From assembly GCF_038005225.1 (NCBI RefSeq), contig NZ_JBBOSU010000001.1, positions 3,832,001-3,896,000 of the forward strand: a stretch of DNA of 64,000 nucleotides. Reading direction: 5' to 3'. Made by a program: the position numbers and the translations under genes. Below are positions 28,307 through 38,168 of the stretch, one piece after another. Each line of letters starts with the position of its first letter. Position 1 is the first letter of the stretch. The notes beneath the pieces were generated by a model that searched no databases, was not told where the DNA came from, and was given only the letters and a program-made list of their open reading frames with translations. The DNA comes from Solibacillus sp. FSL K6-1523. Lineage in GTDB: Bacteria > Bacillota > Bacilli > Bacillales_A > Planococcaceae.

Positions 28307-30058
28307 TTACTTTTTTATATATTGAGATTTATTATTTACTAAAACTTGTTGCAATTGCTGCAGCTTATCAATAACAATTCGTGAAGTGATCGTCAAATCT
28401 TCTAAATACGTTTCTGCCAGTTCATTTTTATTTTGAACATGGGCTTGAACTGCATTTCTTGCAATTTCATATACTTCTAAAAACGGTGCTTCTAATTCGC
28501 GATATGGTCTTTCATCGCCTAAAAGCTCTCGACCTTTTCCGTAATACCACTGTCCTAAATTAGATTCGCGTGGTGTTTCTATATTTAAATTATCCATTTC
28601 CTCGAAACCTAGTAGTAAATTGTAAATTTTCCAGCGCCATAATAAGTGATCTGTAATCGCCACTTCGATAATATCTTCTTGGCTAATGATCATATTTTTC
28701 GAAATCGTTTGCGATCGATAGTCATCAATCATTTTACTTAAACGATAAATCGCCGTTCCTGTTTCAAATGCGATATCTTTACTACGAATCGTACTTTCTG
28801 TCATGCTGCGGTTACGTTCTGTAATTTCAGTTGCTGATTGCGCTTGATGCTTCGTTGTTGCAGCAATTTCTTCAAATCGTGCGCCTTGTATTTGTAACGT
28901 TTGGTTGAGCTCCGAAAGTGTTCTCGTAATTTGAATGACATCTGTTACGCCTATATGTAATTCTTCTGTAGATTTTTCCGTTAACTCATCGATATTTCCT
29001 GTAATTTTCAACAATTCTTGAATATCTGTGTGAATCGATTGTACCGAACGCTTTGTTTCATCTGCTAATTTACGAACTTCTTCTGCCACTACCGCAAAAC
29101 CTTTTCCTGCTTCTCCTGCACGGGCCGCTTCAATCGACGCGTTTAATGCAAGTAGATTCGTTTGATCGGCAATTCCTTGAATAAGCCCTATTACTTTTGA
29201 CACGCTGTGCACACGATCTACTAAATTGGCGACATTTTGACGAACGGACTTTTGCCCTTCATCTGTATTTTGTAAAATTATCGAAACTTGCTCCAATGAT
29301 TTTAAATCATCATTCAATTCAGTTAGTGAAACTTGTGTATGGGTCGAAATATCCCCAACCGATGCAGCGATTTCCTCAATACTTGAATCGAGCTCTAGCA
29401 TTAAATCACTTGCTAATTTCACATCATTATGTTGAACTTCTTGGAACTGAATGAGCTCTTTAATTTGATCTAGCTGTGTATTATACTGAATAATTTCGCC
29501 TAAACCGTTTACAACCGAGCCACCTTGGATTTCGATATAAGTCTCAACAATAATTTGTAAATCTACTGTCACTAAACTATCGTAAGCTAATAATGTATCT
29601 AATAGTTTTTTGCTATCTTTGCCGCATTGTTTTGCGATTAACGGGATAATTAGCTGATTAATTAATGTATACGCAGAAATCATCCAGTTTGGAAGTACTC
29701 CGATTCTTGCATGGGTATACGCAATTTGACGACGTTTAAACACATATTCAATTGTCAGCTCATCTGAAAATAAACTCGTAAAATGACGATCAAATGATAT
29801 TTTTAAACGTTCTACGCTTGAGTTTTCATCAATAATTTTTTTGAATTCTGGAATAGCTAATAAGCGGTCATAGAAACTATCTAAAATTTCGTGGCGGTTT
29901 TCATCATAAATTTTATGTAGTAATGTTACGGAGTCACGGCGCACTTTTGATAATGCAAGGAAATCTAATTTCTCTTTAAAACGTTCATTTGTTTGAATAT
30001 CTGATTCAGAGTGTTCGTTAAAATATTTGTAATTATTATTTCTCTTCTTACCAAACAT
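28307..30058 (-). CDS. Globin-coupled chemoreceptor (HemAT-like) with a degenerate CZB-like domain
   Basis: A 583-residue soluble protein in three parts. Residues about 25-185 form a globin-coupled sensor domain with a proximal-histidine candidate H117 in YTHARIG. This matches HemAT-type oxygen sensors. Residues about 220-440 form a methyl-accepting signalling domain with the hairpin tip [21 protein letters not shown]. Residues about 456-583 resemble a chemoreceptor zinc-binding (CZB) domain: H471 in DHLLWRWK, then LGQWYYGKG. As I align it, the usual Cys is S499 and the HxxxH pair is F526/Y530, so three of four zinc ligands are lost. No transmembrane segment. It likely mediates aerotaxis or a related response. 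Confidence 0.88.
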   Translation of the reverse strand: MFGKKRNNNYKYFNEHSESDIQTNERFKEKLDFLALSKVRRDSVTLLHKIYDENRHEILDSFYDRLLAIPEFKKIIDENSSVERLKISFDRHFTSLFSDELTIEYVFKRRQIAYTHARIGVLPNWMISAYTLINQLIIPLIAKQCGKDSKKLLDTLLAYDSLVTVDLQIIVETYIEIQGGSVVNGLGEIIQYNTQLDQIKELIQFQEVQHNDVKLASDLMLELDSSIEEIAASVGDISTHTQVSLTELNDDLKSLEQVSIILQNTDEGQKSVRQNVANLVDRVHSVSKVIGLIQGIADQTNLLALNASIEAARAGEAGKGFAVVAEEVRKLADETKRSVQSIHTDIQELLKITGNIDELTEKSTEELHIGVTDVIQITRTLSELNQTLQIQGARFEEIAATTKHQAQSATEITERNRSMTESTIRSKDIAFETGTAIYRLSKMIDDYRSQTISKNMIISQEDIIEVAITDHLLWRWKIYNLLLGFEEMDNLNIETPRESNLGQWYYGKGRELLGDERPYRELEAPFLEVYEIARNAVQAHVQNKNELAETYLEDLTITSRIVIDKLQQLQQVLVNNKSQYIKK

Positions 30059-30240
30059 GATTTTCTCTCCCTATGGACTTCTACGAATGATCCCATCTAT
30101 TCAATAGAAGTAAAATAAATATAGTAATTCTCCCCATTTCAATCTGTCGTGAGGATAAATACCTTTACCCGAAAGTACTAAATCTATTTTACTATATTCT
30201 CTAGTCAAATAGATGGTCCACTTAACGTAATTCACCAATT

Positions 30241-31137
30241 TTACATTTCTGGTAACTCATGGTCCAATCCGAACTTTTGACGGAAGCCGCATTTTTTACA
30301 TAGTTCTTCCACTGCTTCTCGGCGTGAAAAGCCATCTACTAAATTTTGCGCACGCTCACTTCCAACAATATCTCCAAATTTTTGCTCATGGACATTTCCT
30401 AAATTAATAACCCCTTCACCATCTAAGCAACATGGTACTACGGAGCCATCTACTAAAATCGCCGCATGGGTACGCAGCGCATGGCAAAAGCCTTTTCCTT
30501 CATCTGCTTTTTCAAGCAAACTTGGCCAGCGGAATTCATGATCCTGATTTAAATAAATATTTTTCGCGATTTTAACGCCTGATCCCATCTCAACACGCTC
30601 TTGAATTTCATAATCAAGCTCATATTCCTTTTCAAGAATTTCAAGCGTTTCACGATTTCTACGATTCGCTTCCTCAGAAAGATGATTGCGCTGTAAATTC
30701 CACAGACGATACGAAATAATAACATTGTGTTCACGTACTTCACGAACGAATTGTAATATATCATCTAAATATTTTTCGCGGTTTTCAGAACCTTCATGTC
30801 CATCAAAGCTATGCAGTGAAAAGTTAATTTGACGTAATGCAGGCTTACCTAATAATTTTTCACGATTTTTTTTAATTAAAGTACCGTTCGTCGTAATATT
30901 CACTTTGAACCCTTTTTCATGCGCAATATCTAGTAACTGTCCGATACGCGGATGGAGTAATGGCTCTCCTTTTACATGTAAATAAATATATTTCGTATAG
31001 CCTCTAATTTCATCAAGGATATTAGCAAACTGATCAACTTTTATTAATCCTTTTGCACGTTCAGTTGGCGGACAAAAACTACATGCCAAGTTACAAACGC
31101 TCGTAATCTCTATATAAACTTTCTTAAATGTTTTCAA
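30241..31137 (-). CDS. Radical SAM/SPASM domain protein of unknown substrate
   Basis: A 298-residue enzyme. The iron-sulfur site that binds S-adenosylmethionine is CNLACSFC (C15, C19, C22), followed by the KGEP motif and TTNGT strand typical of the radical SAM barrel. The C-terminus holds a SPASM-like cysteine set (FCHALR, VVPCCLDG, LCKKCGF) that could carry a second cluster. SPASM proteins modify peptides or mature enzymes. No small precursor peptide or maturation partner gene lies beside it, so the substrate is unknown. It starts at ATG 31137, upstream of the globin receptor gene with a 182-base gap. Confidence 0.9.
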   Translation of the reverse strand: MKTFKKVYIEITSVCNLACSFCPPTERAKGLIKVDQFANILDEIRGYTKYIYLHVKGEPLLHPRIGQLLDIAHEKGFKVNITTNGTLIKKNREKLLGKPALRQINFSLHSFDGHEGSENREKYLDDILQFVREVREHNVIISYRLWNLQRNHLSEEANRRNRETLEILEKEYELDYEIQERVEMGSGVKIAKNIYLNQDHEFRWPSLLEKADEGKGFCHALRTHAAILVDGSVVPCCLDGEGVINLGNVHEQKFGDIVGSERAQNLVDGFSRREAVEELCKKCGFRQKFGLDHELPEM

Positions 31138-31193
31138 CGCTCGTTCACCAATCCTTTTTCTACTCAGTACTCTTTATTGTATCAAATTTTTAA

Positions 31194-31382
31194 CTTAATT
31201 CAGCAAAAAGTCCCCTATTTCTATAAAAAGGGATAAATGCTAAATAGGCAAACCTTTTCAGTGGGTGTTCAAACCCCAGCTGAATCAAGTTATGCCCCGG
31301 CGGATGTCACAGATTTTATAGAGGAGTTTTTCGAGCGAGCTCGAAAAACTCTGGACGCAATTACGCCAAGGCGTAATTGATA
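31194..31382 (+). repeat. Structured intergenic repeat, copy A (full)
   Basis: Two modules. The 5' module (31194-31289) is closed by CTTAATTCAGC against GCTGAATCAAG and holds an inner CCTATTT...AAATAGG pair. The 3' module (31294-31382) starts CCCCGGCGGATGTCAC and has two tight hairpins: TTTTTCGAGC-GA-GCTCGAAAAA (31327-31348) and CAATTACGCC-AA-GGCGTAATTG (31358-31379). The 3' module matches copy B almost base for base; the 5' module matches copy D. Confidence 0.85.
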
Positions 31383-31402
31383 AAAAAAAGGATAGAAGCG
31401 AC

Positions 31403-32452
31403 TTATTGCTCACGCTCTAATTTTGCCACTTCTGCACGGACGATAGGCGCAACTTCTTTCCCAAATAACTCGATTGCACGCATGACTTCTTCATGAGGCA
31501 TCGAACCAACAGGCATATGAATCATAAAGCGATCAATACCGACATGCTTTCTTAGATAAATGATTTTTTCCGCAACTGTTTCTGGATCGCCAACATAAAG
31601 TGCTCCTTCTAACTCAGCCATCGAATCGAATGTATGGCGAGTATAAGGACCCCAACCTCGCTCTTTAGCTAATTGGTTCATAACAAGCGCTGTAGATGGA
31701 TAAAATTTCTCTCTCGCCAGTTCATTTGTTTCAGCAATAAAACCGTGCGAATGAGAAGCAATAGTTAGCTTGCTTACATCATGTCCTGCCTTAGTTGCCG
31801 CGCGTTTATAATATTCTACTAACGGTGCAAATTGCAGTGGACTTCCTCCGATAATAGCGAGTACAAGTGGCAATCCTAATAATCCTGCACGAACAACGGA
31901 TTGCGGCGTTCCTCCACTTGCGATCGTCACAGGTAATGGATTTTGCACAGAGCGCGGAAACACTTGTAAATTTTCAATCGATGCGCGGTGTTTCCCTTGC
32001 CAATTGACGACTTGATTTTTACAAAGTTGTAATAATAGCTCTAACTTTTCATCAAATAATTCATTATAATCGTCTAAATCATAGCCAAATAACGGGAAAG
32101 ATTCGATAAATGAACCGCGCCCAGCCATAATTTCTGCTCGTCCATTGGAAATCGCATCTAATGTTGAAAAGTTTTGAAATATGCGTACAGGATCAGCAGA
32201 GGATAAAACCGTTACAGCACTTGTCAAACGAATATTTTTCGTTTGTGATGCCGCTGCTGCTAATATCATTTCTGGTGCAGATGCTGCAAAATCCTCTCGA
32301 TGATGTTCACCAACACCAAATACATCAAGCCCAACTTGGTCAGCTAGTACAATTTCCTCGACTACTTCCCGAATACGAACATCATGTGGGATTGTCCCAC
32401 CATTCACTGCATTTTTCGTTGTTTCAACAAACGTTGTAATTCCTAGTTCCAT
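31403..32452 (-). CDS. LLM class flavin-dependent oxidoreductase
   Basis: A 349-residue luciferase-like monooxygenase-fold enzyme. It has the N-terminal MELGITTFVET strand, VGEHHREDFAASAPEMILAAAA (family signature with HH), TSAVTVLSSADPVRIFQNFSTLDAISNGRAEIMAGRGSF, and a late SGGTPQSVVRAG phosphate/flavin loop. Such proteins reduce or oxidise small molecules with FMN or F420; Bacillus members use FMN. ATG 32452 follows AAAGGGAGAG. A single-gene unit; the true substrate is unknown. Confidence 0.92.
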   Translation of the reverse strand: MELGITTFVETTKNAVNGGTIPHDVRIREVVEEIVLADQVGLDVFGVGEHHREDFAASAPEMILAAAASQTKNIRLTSAVTVLSSADPVRIFQNFSTLDAISNGRAEIMAGRGSFIESFPLFGYDLDDYNELFDEKLELLLQLCKNQVVNWQGKHRASIENLQVFPRSVQNPLPVTIASGGTPQSVVRAGLLGLPLVLAIIGGSPLQFAPLVEYYKRAATKAGHDVSKLTIASHSHGFIAETNELAREKFYPSTALVMNQLAKERGWGPYTRHTFDSMAELEGALYVGDPETVAEKIIYLRKHVGIDRFMIHMPVGSMPHEEVMRAIELFGKEVAPIVRAEVAKLEREQ

Positions 32453-32618
32453 CCTACATCTCTCCCTTTTTCCATATATCATACATTGAATTTATCTCGA
32501 ATTGAAAGTATTAGCTATATAATTAATTAAAGGATCTATTTTTATTAGAAGCTTTGTTAGAAAACGCGCATCATGAGGATAGAATTTTTTCTTGAACTTA
32601 TATATACCCAATACGCCA

Positions 32619-32657
32619 AAAACCCACCATTCCAACAAATGCGGAAATGATGGGTTA
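32619..32657 (-). terminator. Terminator of the DUF1456 gene
   Basis: AACCCATCATTTCC/GGAATGGTGGGTT stem followed by TTTTTGG on the minus strand. Confidence 0.8.
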
Positions 32658-32670
32658 CCATTGTGATAAT

Positions 32671-33180
32671 TTATTTATTTTGACCGCGATAGCGAATCGA
32701 TAGCCCTTTAATAAATTTACGCGCAAAATTGTCGCCACATTCTTTATAATTGCGATGACCAGGCTTACGCATAATCGCGCCAAGCTCTCCTTTAGAAACA
32801 GCAATCCCACCATCATCGAGAACATCAAGCATTTCTTCAGCTGTCAGTTGACAAGCAACCTTTAGCTTTTTTAATACCATGTTATTGATATGATCAGGCT
32901 TTTCTTGCACAGGCGGTGAAGCTTGCCCTTCTTTTTTCGGCATTGGCCCACGCTTTTGCGTAATCAGTCCATTAAAAAAAGCTTCTAATGTTTTGTGATT
33001 CACTTTTACTTGCTCATAATCTGCTGGTACTTCTTCATCTTCTTCTAAAGATTTCGTTAACATTTTCGGCATATCCTCAGGCTTTACTGTTACGCCACCT
33101 AATCCAAAAATCTCAACCATTTCTCTATTTTTTAAATCCAATGCATAGCGCACGCGAATTAAAATATCATTATTATCCAT
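32671..33180 (-). CDS. DUF1456 (YehS-like) family protein
   Basis: A 169-residue protein with two copies of the DUF1456 repeat. The first begins NDILIRVRYALDLKNREMVEIF and the second NNMVLKKLKVACQLTAEEMLDVL. Each is followed by a short helix pair ending in a basic segment (KPEDMPKML; KGELGAIMRKPGHRNYKECGDNFARKFIKGL). The family resembles E. coli YehS; its function is not known, though the repeat looks like a small helical nucleic-acid or protein-binding unit. ATG 33180 follows GTGGAGGTTTG. Confidence 0.88.
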   Translation of the reverse strand: MDNNDILIRVRYALDLKNREMVEIFGLGGVTVKPEDMPKMLTKSLEEDEEVPADYEQVKVNHKTLEAFFNGLITQKRGPMPKKEGQASPPVQEKPDHINNMVLKKLKVACQLTAEEMLDVLDDGGIAVSKGELGAIMRKPGHRNYKECGDNFARKFIKGLSIRYRGQNK

Positions 33181-33258
33181 TACAAACCTCCACAGTTCTA
33201 CTAGCACATATTATAACAGAGGTTACGCTATGAATGTTAGCTTGCAACATTGGACTTT

Positions 33259-34812
33259 TTACAGTGGGTCGGTTTCTTTACTTTCATCAATTGCTTGCTG
33301 AACGCCTTCATCACTCGTTGCATTGCCAAGGGGTCCTGCATTTTCACTACTTGTTTTCAAATTCTCTCGCAAACGTTTCCCATAGTCAGCATCTGCTTGC
33401 TCAGCATAACGAATCATTGTTTCTTGAATGGCTGGGGCACATTTCGCTAAATCGGTTGTTAAATTCAAAATTAAATCATCCTGCTCCCACTTTTCAAACT
33501 CTCGATACGATTCACCCGCTTGTTTCGTATCATTTGTTCGGTCAAGTGGGGCACGTACGAGATTTCCTTCAACAAATGGTGTATATTCCTTGCCGGCTTG
33601 CTGCGCTTCTTTAAGTCCACCTAACAAAGATGGTTCATAATTAATATGTGGATTGCCGTTTTTTTGAATGATGTACTGCATTTGACCACCGCGCTGATTC
33701 GTTGCAACATGCTTTTTCGGTGCATTGATAGGCAATTGTAAATAATTCGCCCCTACGCGATGTCGTTGCGTATCCGAATAACTAAATGTACGACCTTGCA
33801 ACATTTTATCATCGGAAAAATCGAGCCCATCGACAAGCACCCCTGTTCCAAATGCAGCTTGCTCTACTTCTGCAAAATAATCTTCAGGATTTTTGTTTAA
33901 TGTCATTTTGCCAACTGCTTTCCAAGGAAATTGTTCTTTTGGCCAAAGTTTCGTATCATCAAGCGGATCAAAATCAAGCTCTGGATGCGGGCCGTCTTCC
34001 ATTATTTGCACAAATAACTCCCACTCTGGATACTCTCCCTTTTCAATCGCTTCATACAAATCTTGTGTCGCATGATTAAAGTTTTTCCCTTGAATTTCTT
34101 GTGCCTGCTGCTGCGTTAAATTGCGAATACCTTGTTTCGGTTCCCAATGGTATTTGATGAGGACTGCTTTCCCTTCTGCATTAACCCATTTATACGTATT
34201 CACTCCTGAACCTTGCATCATCCGATAATTGGCAGGAATCCCCCATGGTGAATAAACTAGCGTTACCATATGGAAGCTTTCTGGTGATGCTGCGCAAAAG
34301 TCAAAAAAGCGTTCTGCGTCTTGTCGATTCGTAATTGGGTCTGGTTTAAAGGCATGAATCATATCCGGAAACTTCATCGCATCCCGAATGAAAAAGATTT
34401 TCAAGTTATTCCCTACTAAATCCCAGTTGCCATCTTCCGTATAAAACTTCACCGCAAACCCGCGCGGATCACGTAATGTTTCCGGCGAATGTCCACCATG
34501 AATCACACTAGAAAATCGTACAAATACAGGCGTTTTCTTGCCCTTTTCTTGAAATAACTTTGCCCTCGTAAAGTTAGCAATCGGCTCATCTTCAACTGTT
34601 CCATATGCTTCAAAAACGCCATGGGCTCCCGCACCTCTTGCATGAACAACACGCTCTGGAATACGCTCCCTATCAAAGTGACTAATTTTTTCAATAAAAT
34701 CATAATTTTCTAATGTAGCAGGACCTCGATCACCAACAGACCTAAGTTGCTGGTTATTTGTTATCGGATGCCCTTGCCCATTCGTTAAAATTTCCTCTTC
34801 CATCTCTTCCAT
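33259..34812 (-). CDS. katA: Monofunctional heme catalase
   Basis: A 517-residue catalase that breaks down hydrogen peroxide. The distal histidine H57 is in [14 protein letters not shown], the catalytic asparagine in [15 protein letters not shown], and the proximal heme tyrosine in [21 protein letters not shown]. The length fits the small-subunit class. The ATG at 34812 has AAAGGAG 9 bases upstream. No PerR-box palindrome was recognised in the short region before the gene. A single-gene unit, not linked to an oxidative stress operon here. Confidence 0.97.
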   Translation of the reverse strand: MEEMEEEILTNGQGHPITNNQQLRSVGDRGPATLENYDFIEKISHFDRERIPERVVHARGAGAHGVFEAYGTVEDEPIANFTRAKLFQEKGKKTPVFVRFSSVIHGGHSPETLRDPRGFAVKFYTEDGNWDLVGNNLKIFFIRDAMKFPDMIHAFKPDPITNRQDAERFFDFCAASPESFHMVTLVYSPWGIPANYRMMQGSGVNTYKWVNAEGKAVLIKYHWEPKQGIRNLTQQQAQEIQGKNFNHATQDLYEAIEKGEYPEWELFVQIMEDGPHPELDFDPLDDTKLWPKEQFPWKAVGKMTLNKNPEDYFAEVEQAAFGTGVLVDGLDFSDDKMLQGRTFSYSDTQRHRVGANYLQLPINAPKKHVATNQRGGQMQYIIQKNGNPHINYEPSLLGGLKEAQQAGKEYTPFVEGNLVRAPLDRTNDTKQAGESYREFEKWEQDDLILNLTTDLAKCAPAIQETMIRYAEQADADYGKRLRENLKTSSENAGPLGNATSDEGVQQAIDESKETDPL

Positions 34813-34880
34813 GCTCACTCACTCCTTTTTAGTAAGCATGGGCAATTTGAAAGGGGGCTATACAATTTGTATCCCCATAA

Positions 34881-36131
34881 TTATGAAGGTTGCGGTTTTT
34901 CCTTCATAAAAAATACCCCCAATAAGCCTATAACGGAAAAAATAACTGGTGCGATGAAACCATAGTAATAACCATTCCCAACATTGCCTGAAGTAGCTTG
35001 AAAATAATCTAATATATAACCAAAAATGATGGGCAGTAATACCGCGCTTAAAAAGCCACCCGTATTGGCAAAACCCGAAACGATGCCGGATTCTTTCAAT
35101 GGGAAAGATTGACGTACAGCTGCAAAAGTTAATGCACTTGCCCCGTAACCAATACCTATAATAAAAAAAAGAAGGATGAGCAAGTAAAGTGATGGATACC
35201 CTTTACATATAAGGAATGTAAACCATCCACTTAACACCGTCAATTGTATAACAATATACGGTCTTTTTATCATTCCGATTCGGCTTGAAATCCAGCTAGC
35301 TAGAGGGGCTCCAATTAGCGCTCCAATCAAACCAACCATAATGAGCTGGCTCGCTTCGGAACGTGTCATGTCATACATATTCATCCCGTATGGAACTGCC
35401 CACGAACTAATAAATCCAACATAACCACCAACTACGCCAAAATGACAAAAAAATAAAGCCCACGCTTGCCGACTCGAAAATATTCTTAGGAGTATAACAG
35501 ATGTTTTTTCGCGTTGAACCTCTTCTATAATTATTACTGGTTCCTCCACGAAAATTTTCTTCGCTTTTTTAACTAGTACAAAATAAAGCAATATGCCACA
35601 TAAACATAATAATATTCCCGCAGAGAAAAATGCTGTTCTCCAACCGAGTAAATGGATCCATGCCGAGAAAGGTACGGTTGCCAATAAGAAACCAAGACTA
35701 CCTGTCATACCTGCCAAACCAATTAATCGAACAAATTCCTTCGTATGAAACCATCCAGCCAAAATGAGCACCATATTCACCCAAATCGTTGCATCGCCTA
35801 CACCTGTAAGTATTCGGGCAAAAAATAAGACGACTTCATGTGTCCCAACACTATAAATAATCGTTCCTAAACCTGTAAGTGTTGCCCCGACAATGAGAAA
35901 GAAGTTCGGTCCATAACGATCCGCCAATATCCCCATCGGAATTTGCAAACTTGTGTAAACGAAAAATTGAATACTCGTCAATAATCCAATCGTTGATGCC
36001 GTCACATGAAAATCCCTCATCAGCTGATCTGTTATTAGTCCTGGAGCGGTTCGTTGGCTCGCCATTAACAAATAAGTAAATAATACGGATCCAAATACAA
36101 GCCATCTGTATTTGCTATTTCGTTTGTCCAA
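34881..36131 (-). CDS. MFS transporter
   Basis: A 416-residue major facilitator with twelve predicted membrane segments. It has the loop 2-3 motif GILADRYGP (MFS motif A), ILTGVGDATIWVNMVLI in segment 4, and a central cytoplasmic loop about residues 195-215. The opening WLVFGSVLFTYLLMASQRTAPG resembles nitrate/cyanate or sugar-acid type MFS families, but the substrate is not clear. The start is TTG 36131, behind GGGGAGTGGGGA. Longer frames reach into a copy of the intergenic repeat. Confidence 0.85.
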   Translation of the reverse strand: MDKRNSKYRWLVFGSVLFTYLLMASQRTAPGLITDQLMRDFHVTASTIGLLTSIQFFVYTSLQIPMGILADRYGPNFFLIVGATLTGLGTIIYSVGTHEVVLFFARILTGVGDATIWVNMVLILAGWFHTKEFVRLIGLAGMTGSLGFLLATVPFSAWIHLLGWRTAFFSAGILLCLCGILLYFVLVKKAKKIFVEEPVIIIEEVQREKTSVILLRIFSSRQAWALFFCHFGVVGGYVGFISSWAVPYGMNMYDMTRSEASQLIMVGLIGALIGAPLASWISSRIGMIKRPYIVIQLTVLSGWFTFLICKGYPSLYLLILLFFIIGIGYGASALTFAAVRQSFPLKESGIVSGFANTGGFLSAVLLPIIFGYILDYFQATSGNVGNGYYYGFIAPVIFSVIGLLGVFFMKEKPQPS

Positions 36132-36180
36132 TGATCCCCACTCCCCATTTGCTTTTACAATATGTATATGAAGTTCCTTA

Positions 36181-36210
36181 ATCAATTACGCCTCGGCGTA
36201 ATTGCGTCAG
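36181..36210 (-). repeat. Structured intergenic repeat, copy C (3'-end fragment)
   Basis: CAATTACGCC-TC-GGCGTAATTG at 36183-36204 with GACG on its 5' side (minus strand) reproduces the last hairpin of copies A and B, with a compensated loop. The rest of the element is missing. It lies just upstream of the MFS gene. Confidence 0.7.
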
Positions 36211-36228
36211 CAAGTTGGATATATACGA

Positions 36229-36267
36229 AAAGGGGATACCCAAATAATTTCTTTGGACATCCCCTTC
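36229..36267 (-). terminator. Terminator of the DUF4256 gene
   Basis: AAGGGGATGTCC pairs with GGGTATCCCCTT on the minus strand (with an internal AAAG/TTT match) and is followed by TTTCG. Confidence 0.7.
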
Positions 36268-36301
36268 AATATTAATTATTTTAACGTTTCATCCAGAAAT
36301 A

Positions 36302-36862
36302 CTAAACGCTTAACGAGCCACGAAAGCCTCGCGCTGCATAGTACGAATCTGCTCCATTATGGTATAAAAACACTTTGTCGTAGCGACGATCACAGAAAAT
36401 CGCCCCACCTAGTTTTCTAATATCGGATGGTGTTGCTACCCAGCTCGATGTTTTCTTATCAAATTCCCCAAGATTTTGTAGCGCTCGGTATTGTTCTTCT
36501 GTTAACAGCTCAATTCCCATTTCATTCGCCATATCGATTGCACTATTTTTCGGTTTATGTTGTTTTCTTGATTCTAATGCTTCACGATCATAACAAATAC
36601 TTCTGCGACCTTTAGGGCTTTCCGCTGAACAATCATAAAAAGTATACTCCCCTGTTTGTGCATCAAAGGACACTACGTCAGGTTCTCCCTCAGTTCTTTC
36701 CATTTCACAAAGAGACCATAGTTTTTCAGGATTCGCTTCTAGCTTTTCTTGAACGTTTGTCCATTCAAGCTCTGGATGACGATTCATATTTTTCTCAAAA
36801 CGGGCTTTCAATAAGGCAAGTAGTTCTCCTTGTTGTTCTAGTGATAATTTTCTGTTTTCCAT
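36302..36862 (-). CDS. DUF4256 family protein
   Basis: A 186-residue protein matching DUF4256: an N-terminal helix pair LLALLKARFEKNMNRHPELEW, a strand reading DVVSFDAQTGEYTFYDCSAESPKGRRS with a conserved cysteine, and the C-terminal FCDRRYDKVFLYHNGADSYYAARGFRG. Function unknown in the family. It has an AGGTTTCGT-type ribosome site before the ATG and its own terminator, so it is a single-gene unit. Confidence 0.85.
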   Translation of the reverse strand: MENRKLSLEQQGELLALLKARFEKNMNRHPELEWTNVQEKLEANPEKLWSLCEMERTEGEPDVVSFDAQTGEYTFYDCSAESPKGRRSICYDREALESRKQHKPKNSAIDMANEMGIELLTEEQYRALQNLGEFDKKTSSWVATPSDIRKLGGAIFCDRRYDKVFLYHNGADSYYAARGFRGSLSV

Positions 36863-37000
36863 ACGAAACCTCCAATAATATTTTGCTTGTTTTTGCGTAT
36901 TTAGTAATACTATATCAAAGGGTTTATGATATGTGCAAAACGCAATCCTATACGCATGAAATTTTTAATATTTCTATTTTATTTCAGATACCTCTATACA

Positions 37001-37054
37001 AAAAAGCAGGCGGTTATTGAAAATGCATGATCACATTTCGAACCGTCTGCTTTT
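37001..37054 (-). terminator. Terminator of the c-di-GMP-regulated operon
   Basis: AAAAGCAGACGGTT pairs with AACCGCCTGCTTTT around a long loop; a T-run of six follows on the minus strand. Confidence 0.85.
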
Positions 37055-37086
37055 ACTAGTTTCAGTATCTTGAATTAATGACTAAT

Positions 37087-38127
37087 TTATTTGTCGTTTA
37101 TTAATTCCGCAATACTTTTGGCTTCCTGGACTAACTTTTCCATTGTACTTGATTCATCGTCACTAATTTCTACTAGTTCTTCAAACATTTCAACTGATTC
37201 TCGAGAAATGAAAGAAATCTCTTGCATTGCTGCCGAAATTTGCTGTGAGCTTGAAGATAATTCTTCGGTACTTGCAGATGAATTCGCATTATTTTCAGCA
37301 ATCACTTTTGTAATTTCTACAATCTTTTCAAACATCTCGCCAATTTCTACAATTGTTGTATTCGTTTGAGCAAATTCTTCTGTACCTTGCTTCATTGAAA
37401 ATACAACTTTATCCGTCTCTTCTTGAATGTTTCTTACAATATTCGATACTTCAGAAGATGACTGACGTGATTGTTCAGCTAATTTACGAACTTCCCCAGC
37501 AACTACAGCAAACCCTTTACCGTGTTCACCTGCACGAGCTGCTTCAATCGCTGCGTTCAAAGCTAATAAATTGATTTGCTCTGAAATTCCCGTAATTACT
37601 TTAACAATTTTTCCAATCTCATGTGATCTTTCACCAAGAATATTAATCGCACCAGATGTTGTATTAATTGTTTCATTAAATTTTTCCATTTTTATCATCG
37701 AATCTTTTAACTTATCATTACCGTCTTGTGTCAATTCTAATGTCGTATTCGATTTTTCTGAAATTTGGTTTGATCTAATCGATAGCTCTTCAATAGCCAC
37801 TGTCATATCTTCAATTGAAGTAGAACTTTCTTCAGTAGCGATTAATTGTTTTTTTAATCCTTTACCTACCTCATCTATTGCAGCCCTTACAATATCAGCC
37901 TTTTCAGCGGCGTATTCTCCATGTTCCGTCAACTTTTCGCCTTTTTCATTTACAAGTTTTGCAAACGACTGAATTTGCTCATTTTCTTCACTTGCAGAAT
38001 GTCCGGTCATTTCACTTGTAACCTCATTATTTATATGAGATTGGCGTTTAAGCGTAAAATATTGGTACGCAAAATACAAAGAGGTACACAATAAAACGAC
38101 AATAATTACCATCATAATAACTCCCAT
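37087..38127 (-). CDS. Membrane-anchored methyl-accepting chemotaxis protein lacking a sensor domain
   Basis: A 346-residue receptor. One membrane segment (about residues 3-23) is followed directly by a polar linker and a methyl-accepting coiled coil, with no extracellular ligand domain, no HAMP and no PAS. The hairpin tip reads [21 protein letters not shown] near residue 190, which should contact CheA/CheW. ATG 38127 follows ATAGGAGAT. It is the third gene of the c-di-GMP riboswitch operon, after a GNAT protein and a STAS-like protein. One of those may supply the input, which is inference. Confidence 0.9.
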   Translation of the reverse strand: MGVIMMVIIVVLLCTSLYFAYQYFTLKRQSHINNEVTSEMTGHSASEENEQIQSFAKLVNEKGEKLTEHGEYAAEKADIVRAAIDEVGKGLKKQLIATEESSTSIEDMTVAIEELSIRSNQISEKSNTTLELTQDGNDKLKDSMIKMEKFNETINTTSGAINILGERSHEIGKIVKVITGISEQINLLALNAAIEAARAGEHGKGFAVVAGEVRKLAEQSRQSSSEVSNIVRNIQEETDKVVFSMKQGTEEFAQTNTTIVEIGEMFEKIVEITKVIAENNANSSASTEELSSSSQQISAAMQEISFISRESVEMFEELVEISDDESSTMEKLVQEAKSIAELINDK

Positions 38128-38168
38128 GAAAAATCTCCTATTCTTCTAATTTATTTAATAATGAAGTT

